Of a DNA stretch of 64,000 nucleotides, positions 57,271 through 64,000 are shown piece after piece. Position 1 is the first letter of the stretch; each line of letters opens with the position of its first letter. Below the pieces are notes generated by a model. The model searched no databases, was not told where the DNA came from, and was given only the letters and a program-made list of their open reading frames with translations. Where the stretch lies: NCBI GenBank assembly GCA_013298955.1, contig JAAFJT010000005.1, positions 1 through 64,000 on the forward strand, read 5' to 3'. Made by a program: the position numbers and the translations under genes. The stretch is from Chitinophagales bacterium. GTDB taxonomy: Bacteria > Bacteroidota > Bacteroidia > Chitinophagales > Saprospiraceae.

Positions 57271-57272
57271 TT
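57239..57272. terminator. Bidirectional terminator between meaB and the TlpA-like gene
   Basis: AAAAAAGGTTGCGC and GCGCAACCTTTTTTTT form a perfect 14-bp stem around a TTTT loop, with A and T tracts on the two sides. It overlaps the end of the minus-strand redoxin gene by two bases. Confidence 0.85.
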
Positions 57273-57777
57273 ATTTACCTGCAAGTTCTGTCAATTGTTT
57301 TTCCAATTCTTTTTCATCGCCTGCGATATAGCCATTATGTTGATAGACGACATTGCCTTTTTTGTCCAACAAAATCGTGTAAGGCACATTGCCGATATTG
57401 CACGCTTCTTGCAATTCTTTATTCATATCGCTCAAAATCGTGTATTTCCAACCTTTTTGCGCCACCATCGGTTTCACTTTCGGCAAACCGCGTGCATCAT
57501 CCACCGTTACGGCTACAATTTCCACTTGATACTTTTTTTGCCACGCCCCATAGGTTTTATGGAGTTCGTCCAATTCTTTTTTGCAGGGACCACACCAAGT
57601 TGCCCAAAAACTTAACACAACGGGTTTGTTTTTTCTGCCATATTCTTGGATATTGACACTTTTGCCTTCCAAGGTTTTGACGACGACATTCGGCAAGCGT
57701 TTTATTTTGTCTTGCGCCAGTGCTTGTGTACCGAAAAAGAGTACTAAACTCATCAAACTGAACCACTGCTTCATCAT
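57271..57777 (-). CDS. TlpA-like thioredoxin-fold protein
   Basis: A 168-residue exported redoxin. The signal peptide is residues 1-22 (ending ALAQ). The redox motif WCGPC lies in VVLSFWATWCGPCKKELDEL at about 61-65, and the cis-proline is in NVPYTILLDKKG. The N-terminal extension KIKRLPNVVVKTLEGKSVNI is typical of TlpA/ResA-like proteins. In the periplasm it would reduce or oxidise disulfides, for example for cytochrome c assembly. The partner is not seen. Confidence 0.9.
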   Translation of the reverse strand: MMKQWFSLMSLVLFFGTQALAQDKIKRLPNVVVKTLEGKSVNIQEYGRKNKPVVLSFWATWCGPCKKELDELHKTYGAWQKKYQVEIVAVTVDDARGLPKVKPMVAQKGWKYTILSDMNKELQEACNIGNVPYTILLDKKGNVVYQHNGYIAGDEKELEKQLTELAGK

Positions 57778-58000
57778 AGCTTTGATTTTTTTTTAATTTT
57801 TTTTTAGATTGAAATAAAAACGTATCCCTACTCCAATAAACGTGCAGAGGGATTTTTTATTTTGAACTTTTTTAAATATTTTGAAAATTCGTATGTTTTA
57901 AAAATATTTGTTTAAAAATTTGTTTTTAAACAAATTATCTTTGGGACGCATGGGTGAAAGCATTGACACAAACATTTGATTTTCATTAACAATTGGAGCA

Positions 58001-59500
58001 TTATTCCAACTCTTTCAACTTTTCTAAAATCCAATCTCTGGAAGTTGTCATATTTGTTTCTAAAACTTCTTGTTTTAATTGTTCTACTGCTTTTTTATCG
58101 CCAGGCATAATTTTGGTCATGCGCTTCACGAATTTAATCATATACAAATACGCCAAACGTCGATTTTCAGCAATATCTTTATGCCGATTCAGATAGGCTT
58201 GAAAACTTTTCAAAATCGAATCCAAGGCTTCAAATTCATCTTTTTCATAAAAAATAATGGTCAACATGGTTTTGGCTCCTAATGAATACGTTAAATCTTG
58301 GTATTCAACGGATTGTAATAGATCCTGAACTTTATCATATTGTTTTCGATTGAAATAAACATTGGCTAAATTGTAAGAAACAGCACTTTCGCGCAATTCT
58401 TTAGGCAATTTATGTTGATATTCTTTAATGAAATTTTCAGTCCACTGATACTCACCCAACCGATTTGCAATCAAAACCACATTTTTAAAATGCCAAGGCG
58501 ATAGTTCCATAGTTGGTGTGCTATAAAACAAAATTTCTTTTTTAAGCAAAATTTTATATAAATCATGGAAAACTTTTAAAAACAATTTATCATTTTGATT
58601 TACTTTTTTCGTGCAGTAATTAAGCGCGGAAATATACATTTTATATAATTCATTGGGTGAAAATCGAGCATGATGTTTATCCAATAATTCAAGGAGTTTG
58701 AAATAATGGGTTGTATTCTCACCATCAATTTGGGTCAATAAAATGTGATAATAAATCGCAATCACAGGTATTTCTTCATACTGAGATTTATATTTATGAA
58801 TATGTGCAATAATTTCATCAATAAATAATAATTTATAATCATGTGAAACTAAGCGTTTATGACTCAATACGGTACAATACAAGCGTAATTTCTCGGTTAA
58901 ATAAAAATGATCTAAATGATTAATCATTTCTCCAAAATTTTTCTTATCACCCCGATTCAGTTCCGATTCGTGCATATCATAGTAATTTTTTTCCAATAAA
59001 AATTTTCCATAATAATACTCCGCATTTTTGTAAGGCTGTTGTCGCGTTGCCATATTTGCTTGGCGCACACAGGTCAAATATAATTTATCTAACCTTTTTT
59101 TGCCTACAGCTTCCAAAAGATAGGCTGCTTGTTGGACTTCTGATTTGTCATAAATTTGTTGTGCCAAAAAATTTTCTACCAATTCCAATAAATCGGAACA
59201 TAATTTTCGGAAACGGGTGTCATTATACGGTTCATTTTCAAATAAAATATCCCAAACTTCATATTTATCCAAATCTTGTTTGTCCTGACAACTACCATTG
59301 CGCTGCCCCACAGCAGTCGTCACCACAAGACTATGTACAGGTAGATTGGCTTGCGTATTAATATGTTTGGTCAAATATTCAAAAAAAGTCGTCAAGGATT
59401 CATTGACATTGAAATAAGGGGATTGCACATACTTGCGCAATCGATTTTGCTCAATTTTATCAAATTTGGACAAAATCGTATATAGTTTTCCAGTTATCAT
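58001..59500 (-). CDS. Helical TPR-like protein of unknown function
   Basis: A 499-residue, Tyr- and Leu-rich all-helical protein without a signal peptide. It starts MITGKLYTILSKFDKIEQNR and contains a SPYFN motif near residue 28. Later it shows TPR-like helix pairs such as LANVYFNRKQYDKVQDLLQS and YEKDEFEALDSILKSFQAYL. Similar proteins with an N-terminal KLRKYLQSPYFN-like motif are, as I recall, frequent in Saprospiria and related Bacteroidota and have no assigned role. A protein-interaction function is likely. It stands alone. Confidence 0.65.
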   Translation of the reverse strand: MITGKLYTILSKFDKIEQNRLRKYVQSPYFNVNESLTTFFEYLTKHINTQANLPVHSLVVTTAVGQRNGSCQDKQDLDKYEVWDILFENEPYNDTRFRKLCSDLLELVENFLAQQIYDKSEVQQAAYLLEAVGKKRLDKLYLTCVRQANMATRQQPYKNAEYYYGKFLLEKNYYDMHESELNRGDKKNFGEMINHLDHFYLTEKLRLYCTVLSHKRLVSHDYKLLFIDEIIAHIHKYKSQYEEIPVIAIYYHILLTQIDGENTTHYFKLLELLDKHHARFSPNELYKMYISALNYCTKKVNQNDKLFLKVFHDLYKILLKKEILFYSTPTMELSPWHFKNVVLIANRLGEYQWTENFIKEYQHKLPKELRESAVSYNLANVYFNRKQYDKVQDLLQSVEYQDLTYSLGAKTMLTIIFYEKDEFEALDSILKSFQAYLNRHKDIAENRRLAYLYMIKFVKRMTKIMPGDKKAVEQLKQEVLETNMTTSRDWILEKLKELE

Positions 59501-59786
59501 AGTGGATATTAATAATGTTTGTTTTTGAACTATTTTTCCTAACCTAAACGCGTTATTTTCATAAAGGCGCGGTTCAAAATTACTTTTCTTTTATGATATT
59601 TTTTAAAAATTCACATTGAATAAACACATTTAATTATTCAGTTTTTTAAAAAACTAACAATCATTTGATTACATGCTTAAAAAAAACGTATCCGATAATT
59701 AAAAATATTTCAAAATTAATCTAACAATATATTTTTTAAATATAGTAAAATAAAACATCCGTTATTTGTATCAAAATTACTGCATT

Positions 59787-62195
59787 ATGAATATCACTAC
59801 TCATTTAAAAAAATATTTATGGATTCCAGTGTGTGTGGGTGCGGCGTTTCGTGTGCAGGCTCAAATAGCTAATCCCTACAACAAGAACCTTTTAGTCAAC
59901 ACTCGTTTGGATTACACGCAGCCTGCGTCCAGCGTACAAACCTTGGCACAGCCTTTACACGGGCTACTCCAAGCCCAAGTGAATTTAAATCAACTTGCTT
60001 TGATTTATACGCCCAATCTTGATTTTATCGGGCAGGATGCGTTTAAAATCGTAGTCGAGAATGGAAGTAACGATACTTTGAATTTTAATGTTAATGTGAC
60101 CCAAGGCACAATTATTACAAAGGATGATTATGTATTAATTAATGAAAATCAGGTTATTACATTAGATGTTTTGCAAAATGATGTTTCCTTAGCCAATCGT
60201 CCCCAATTGCATGCCTTGCCTTTGGTGAATTTTGGAACGGCTTCTATTGAAAATAACCAAATTCGATTCGTCCCACAAGCAGGTTTTACAGGCATGGCGC
60301 ATGTGCAATATGCCGCTTGTAATGAGTTGAATCAATGTGCCACAGGGCAAGTCCATGTGCGCATTGCGCCTTCGACGCTGCCTACCACCAGCACGGCTAC
60401 GGTTTTTGCAGCCAACGGACGCAAAACCATCATTGCCTTGCCCGCAACAGATTTTGTTTTGCAAACGCCCCCGATAGGTGGCACGTTGCAAGCGATCCAA
60501 GCAGGCGTTTTTGAATACACTCCGACGGCGCAGTTCACGGGCAGTGACCCTATGACTTTCGTACAGTCGGCAAACGGCGCAACCAAAATACATATTGTCC
60601 AAGCGGAGGTTTTAACGGCGCATACCCCCCGCGCCCTCCGTGATGATTATGCTTATACGTCAGGAAGTCGCCCCGTCACCATCCCCGTTTTACAAAACGA
60701 TGCGGGCGGTGCGACCGCACTGACCCATATTTCCGCCGTAACAGGCGGTACAGCAACGATTAACGCAGCACAAAATGCTGTAATATTTACACCTGACCCT
60801 ACTTTTACAGGTCTATCAGGGTTTCAATATACCGTGCAAGGCAGCAGTGAAATCGGTACAGCGCGGGTTTTAATCAGTGATTTTGCCCCGATTGCGCCTT
60901 CGTTTCGATTGAAAGCGGCAGCAGGAGTACCCTTAGTTTTGAATTATAAAGTGCCAATTAACAATTATTCGTTTAGCATCTTAAACACTGCTTCACAAGG
61001 AACGGTTCAATATTTTGAAACTTTTAATGGACAATTGGCAGGTCAAACCGTGCAAGGAAACCGTTTATTGATTTATACGCCTAATTTAAATGCGCAATTA
61101 GATAATTTTTCGGTAGAATATTGCGCCAGTGGGTTTTGTCGGACGGTTCAAATTGATATGGATATTGATGCTCATAATGCTACTAATTGTGTTGGAGACT
61201 GTGTTTGGACAGGCGATGCGAATGCAGATGGCATGGTCGATATGGGAGATATTTTAACCATTGCGCAAGCCATGGGTGAAAAAGGAACGGCTCGAAACAA
61301 TCCTTCCTTGCTTTTTTTGCCACAAACCGCAACCGATTGGAAACAATCGGGACTCAATGGCAACAACCTTAAACATGCGGATACCGATGGAGATGGCATG
61401 GTTACAGCAGCAGATACAGTGGCAGTGAGTCATTTTTGGGGCAAAAAAAGAGCAATTGTTGCGCAAAATGAAGGTTTTTCCGTTGAAAATTTGGAATTAA
61501 CCGCTATTCCTGCACAACGCACCTTGCATCCGGGAGATACTTTATTGTTATATTTGACCATTCCGAATACGGCTTTGAATGTTTCGGGTTATCAATTTAC
61601 TTTGGGTTTCAATGCAAGTTGGGTGAATACACCTTCTTTGCGGGTCGATTTTGCGAATCAATGGATGGGCGAGACCGATGCTACATTAGGTTTTGTGCGC
61701 ACTTCCAACCAACAAATTGAAGTGGGTTTAGGAGTCGCAGCAGCACGAGCAACAAGTGGTTATGGAACAGTAGGTATTTTGAGAGGGATTATTGAAGATG
61801 ATGTAAATTGTTGTGCTAAAACGAGCCGTTATCAAGTGCGTTTAAATTTTAAAAACGCATGGGTGCAAACGGAGTCAGGGGTGCGCCTGAAACTCAAAAC
61901 GAATGATATAAATATTCCTATTGAAGAAAAGCCAAAATCATATTTCATTGACAATCAATTAGCTGTATTCCCGAATCCTGCAACCGAAGATTTACATGTG
62001 TATTTGGATGATGAAACGACTTTTATAACGGAAATGAATCTTTTCAATTTGACAGGGCAAATCGTCGCGCAACAGCAAGATTTGAAAACACGTCATCTTG
62101 ATTTGAAAACCAATGCGTTGCAAACGGGCATGTATCTGTTGCGGGCGAAAACCAGCAAAGGTTACTTGACGAAAAAAATTCAAATAGCGCAGTAA
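59787..62195 (+). CDS. Secreted T9SS surface protein with Ig-like and dockerin-like modules
   Basis: An 802-residue exported protein. The signal peptide ends near VQAQ (residue 24). Residues of about 30-440 hold repeated cadherin/Ig-like (Big_9-type) modules: IYTPNLDFIGQDAFKIVV, RFVPQAGFTGMAHVQYAA, YTPTAQFTGSDPMTFVQ and FTPDPTFTGLSGFQYTVQ. Near 475-560 is a dockerin-like pair of calcium loops (GDANADGMVDMGDILTIAQ and DTDGDGMVTAADTVAVSHF). A cohesin-like beta region follows. The last 75 residues are a type IX sorting domain (FPNPATEDLHVYL ... GMYLLRAKTSKG). It is probably attached outside the cell. The start at 59787 gives a clean signal peptide. Confidence 0.87.
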   Translation: MNITTHLKKYLWIPVCVGAAFRVQAQIANPYNKNLLVNTRLDYTQPASSVQTLAQPLHGLLQAQVNLNQLALIYTPNLDFIGQDAFKIVVENGSNDTLNFNVNVTQGTIITKDDYVLINENQVITLDVLQNDVSLANRPQLHALPLVNFGTASIENNQIRFVPQAGFTGMAHVQYAACNELNQCATGQVHVRIAPSTLPTTSTATVFAANGRKTIIALPATDFVLQTPPIGGTLQAIQAGVFEYTPTAQFTGSDPMTFVQSANGATKIHIVQAEVLTAHTPRALRDDYAYTSGSRPVTIPVLQNDAGGATALTHISAVTGGTATINAAQNAVIFTPDPTFTGLSGFQYTVQGSSEIGTARVLISDFAPIAPSFRLKAAAGVPLVLNYKVPINNYSFSILNTASQGTVQYFETFNGQLAGQTVQGNRLLIYTPNLNAQLDNFSVEYCASGFCRTVQIDMDIDAHNATNCVGDCVWTGDANADGMVDMGDILTIAQAMGEKGTARNNPSLLFLPQTATDWKQSGLNGNNLKHADTDGDGMVTAADTVAVSHFWGKKRAIVAQNEGFSVENLELTAIPAQRTLHPGDTLLLYLTIPNTALNVSGYQFTLGFNASWVNTPSLRVDFANQWMGETDATLGFVRTSNQQIEVGLGVAAARATSGYGTVGILRGIIEDDVNCCAKTSRYQVRLNFKNAWVQTESGVRLKLKTNDINIPIEEKPKSYFIDNQLAVFPNPATEDLHVYLDDETTFITEMNLFNLTGQIVAQQQDLKTRHLDLKTNALQTGMYLLRAKTSKGYLTKKIQIAQ

Positions 62196-62258
62196 AAACG
62201 CGCAAAAAGTAGATTTCCCTTAACCAGTTTCCCCAGAGGCTGGCGAATTATAATCCCC

Positions 62259-62282
62259 AAGCCCAATCGAAAGATTGGGCTT
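62259..62282 (+). terminator. Terminator after the T9SS protein gene
   Basis: AAGCCCAATC, a GAAA tetraloop and GATTGGGCTT, followed by ATTTTTTTGG. It is a classical intrinsic terminator 63 bases after the stop codon and immediately before the end of the convergent sbcD gene. Confidence 0.9.
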
Positions 62283-62294
62283 ATTTTTTTGGAA

Positions 62295-63551
62295 TCAACT
62301 TTCTTCTATTGACTCCCCAAGCACTTCCTCAAACAAATCCAATATCGCTTGTGAAGGCAACACGGCATGCCGTTTTACAAAATAATCGGAAAACATGGTT
62401 TGAATGGTTTTCGGTGTACCTTTTTCGACATCGTTGAAAGACAAATCTTGCTCGCCGCGCAATAATGGAATAATCGGCATCAACCCATCATGTGCATCAT
62501 ATAATCTTTTTTTGATAGGTGCGTCCAAATAAGTATCGGTTTCAAGCCTCAAAAGCACCCAAATATTTGGATTCGCTTGGAGCCATGCCACTGCGGTATC
62601 AACATCTGCAAATTGTTTAGAGACCATGCGCCGACCTGATTGCAAAGGGATTTTTCGATGAATTACTTTCTGATTCGGTTCAATATCAATGAGTTGTACA
62701 TATTTTTGTTGGTCATCTTCTTGAAAACTATACGCCAAAGGACTGCCCGAATACACAATTGGACAATAGGTTGTGCCAACCGTATTGGAAACCGTATGCG
62801 CCCGATGCAAATGCCCTAATGCCACATATTGAACGCCTATCGGAAGGTGTTCGGGATACATCACGGATGCTCCGCCAATGTGCAAAATCGGCTTTTCATC
62901 CTCTGGCTCGACCAAAATCGGTTTATTCGGGTCTGTGAAAAAAAGGTGTGTCATCAAAAGACAAACCCTTTCGGTATCGAAATATTTATCAACGGTTGTT
63001 TGCCAATGTGTTTTTAAAAGTTGTTGCAGATTGTTTAACTCATCTGCTTCGGTCTCCGTTTCGGAGCGCAAACACTTGCGCAATCGATACTCATTTGCAT
63101 ACGGAGTTAATAATAATTGCAAGGGATAACCAAAATGAGGCAACTGCAATTCCACAAAACCTTTATCAGAGCGCGTCAATTTGATGCCACTTTCTGTTTC
63201 AAAAGGGCGGATAATGGTGTCAGGATACCCCGAATAAATAATGCCTAAGGCTCGCGCAAATGCATCTGACATTTCAACGCGTTGAGGCGAATCATGGTTG
63301 CCTGCAATGGCGATAACAGGGCGTTTTCCATTATCAGTCAATTGTTTACAAATAGTGTAAAGTAATTCGATGCTCTCGACAGGTGGATTGAAATTATCAA
63401 AAAGATCGCCTGCAATGAGGACGACATCCACTTTTTCTTGGTCTGCAATCGACACAATTTCTTTTAAAACTTCGATTTGTTCGAGATGACGAGAGGTATG
63501 ATTTTCTAATCGTTTTCCCAAATGCCAATCAGCAGTATGTAAGATTTTCAT
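62295..63551 (-). CDS. sbcD: Exonuclease SbcD (Mre11-type nuclease subunit)
   Basis: A 418-residue metallophosphoesterase from the ATG at 63551 (MKILHTADWHLGKRLENH). Metal motifs visible are DWH, LIAGDLFDN, IAGNHDSPQR, LLMTHLFF and ALGHLHRAHTV, the Mre11/SbcD pattern. It acts with the SbcC ATPase to cleave DNA ends and hairpins. sbcC is not downstream here, where the convergent T9SS gene lies. A genome so rich in long palindromes would need hairpin cleavage by SbcCD; that connection is inference. Confidence 0.93.
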   Translation of the reverse strand: MKILHTADWHLGKRLENHTSRHLEQIEVLKEIVSIADQEKVDVVLIAGDLFDNFNPPVESIELLYTICKQLTDNGKRPVIAIAGNHDSPQRVEMSDAFARALGIIYSGYPDTIIRPFETESGIKLTRSDKGFVELQLPHFGYPLQLLLTPYANEYRLRKCLRSETETEADELNNLQQLLKTHWQTTVDKYFDTERVCLLMTHLFFTDPNKPILVEPEDEKPILHIGGASVMYPEHLPIGVQYVALGHLHRAHTVSNTVGTTYCPIVYSGSPLAYSFQEDDQQKYVQLIDIEPNQKVIHRKIPLQSGRRMVSKQFADVDTAVAWLQANPNIWVLLRLETDTYLDAPIKKRLYDAHDGLMPIIPLLRGEQDLSFNDVEKGTPKTIQTMFSDYFVKRHAVLPSQAILDLFEEVLGESIEES

Positions 63552-63806
63552 ATTTAAAAAGGATGTTGAATTAGGATTTGTTGAAACACATAGTTCACAT
63601 AGGAGGACATAGGACACATAGTTCACATAGTAGGACATAGGACACATAGGGATTTTCCTTGTAGGGTGTATTTCAAATGAAAGCCCCTATGTGTCCTATG
63701 TGTCCTATGTCCTCCTATGTGAACTATGTGTTTTAAAGGGTACATTTTAACATACACATAGGGATTTTCCTTGTAGGGTGCATTTTAAATGAAAGCCCCT
63801 ATGTGT
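63552..63806. repeat. Family B repeats between a partial gene and sbcD
   Basis: Two inverted repeats. The first (about 63584-63735) starts ACACATAGTTCACATAGG and ends CCTATGTGAACTATGTGT; its left arm has a duplicated unit. The second (about 63754-63808) starts ACACATAGGGATTTTCC and ends GCCCCTATGTGT; its inner segment, with GATTTTCCTTGTAGGGTG, repeats that of the first. The second reaches into the stop codon of the adjacent minus-strand gene. Confidence 0.85.
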
Positions 63807-64000
63807 TTACTTACCAATGGATAACATATTTGCAAAAATTCGATATGCGCCTGATACGCCCGCAGGCAATTGTCTAAACCAAGCGTATCCCGTATAAACA
63901 TAATATCCTTTTCCATACTTTGTTACCAATAAACCACCATCTCGGGCAGGTTCATTTGGGTCATTGCTACTCAAAATGGAGTCATAACGCTTGTCCCAAG
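63807..64000 (-). CDS. C-terminal end of a possible PIG-L-type deacetylase (partial)
   Basis: The last 64 residues of a minus-strand gene that begins beyond the window. It reads WDKRYDSILSSNDPNEPARD, then GGLLVTKYGKGYYVYTGYAW and FRQLPAGVSGAYRIFANMLS. I associate this ending with the glutamine-amidotransferase-like tail of secreted PIG-L (LmbE) deacetylases in Bacteroidota, but the catalytic part is outside the window. The reading frame is open to the right edge. The stop codon touches a family B repeat. Confidence 0.6.
   Translation of the reverse strand, partial: WDKRYDSILSSNDPNEPARDGGLLVTKYGKGYYVYTGYAWFRQLPAGVSGAYRIFANMLSIGK

Noticed and set aside
1-64000. tRNA, rRNA, insertion sequences or recombinase genes
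   Set aside because: I looked for cloverleaf-like segments, rRNA stretches and transposase or integrase motifs and found none that I could support.

Overview
The window looks like a chromosomal segment of a Bacteroidota member, probably near Saprospiria/Chitinophagia; I cannot place the genus. Evidence: TTTG/TAnnTTTG-type promoters, weak ribosome binding sites, a type IX secretion C-terminal sorting domain, CarboxypepD-regulatory/outer-membrane barrel proteins, a stand-alone TonB C-terminal domain, the rplKAJL-rpoBC block, and a helix-hairpin-helix tail of a kind I associate with this phylum. No rRNA, tRNA or CRISPR array was found.

Layout. 0-4 kb: LacI regulator, NadR-like kinase, TonB-domain protein, class I aminotransferase. 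4.3-8.6 kb: a tight four-gene operon with an EgtB-type sulfoxide synthase, an extra SAM methyltransferase, an EgtD-type histidine methyltransferase and a phytanoyl-CoA-dioxygenase-like 2OG/Fe(II) oxygenase. It is followed on the same strand by an ATPase and a fused binding-protein/permease of the quaternary-amine (OpuC/EgtU) class. Together these look like a make-and-import locus for a betaine or thiol-histidine compound that may go beyond ergothioneine. 11-17.5 kb: haloperoxidase-like lipoprotein, a membrane-anchored actin-fold protein, and a 1078-residue SnoaL / charged-repeat / helix-hairpin-helix protein. 18-24.4 kb: an island bounded by two direct copies of the rpoC 3' end (about 55 bp, one mismatch). 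It holds a PIN-domain toxin with its probable antitoxin and a two-gene MBL plus trypsin-TPR-(GreAB-C-like)-PIN cassette, a strong candidate conflict/defence system. 24.4-35.9 kb: rpoC, rpoB, rplL, rplJ, rplA and rplK, all on the minus strand. 36.3-38.6 kb: a DUF559/Vsr-like nuclease overlapping a tail-anchored coiled-coil gene. 38.6-64 kb: mostly metabolic and envelope genes (APC permease, outer-membrane receptor, Asp/Glu racemase with a Ddl-like ligase, icd, gmhB, hydrolase-NIPSNAP fusion, folE, tatA, desaturase, sucB, meaB, TlpA-like redoxin, T9SS surface protein, sbcD, and the end of a possible PIG-L-type gene).

The intergenic spaces are unusual. Many contain very long, nearly perfect inverted repeats. 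One family has the core GGAACGCGGATGACGCGG and lies mostly between convergent genes. A second is built from CACATAGGACACATAGG words and also sits inside the ribosomal/RNA polymerase block. Several are one-off palindromes with 33-47 bp arms and loops of 1-5 nt. Annotations come from reading motifs and context only; no database search was run.
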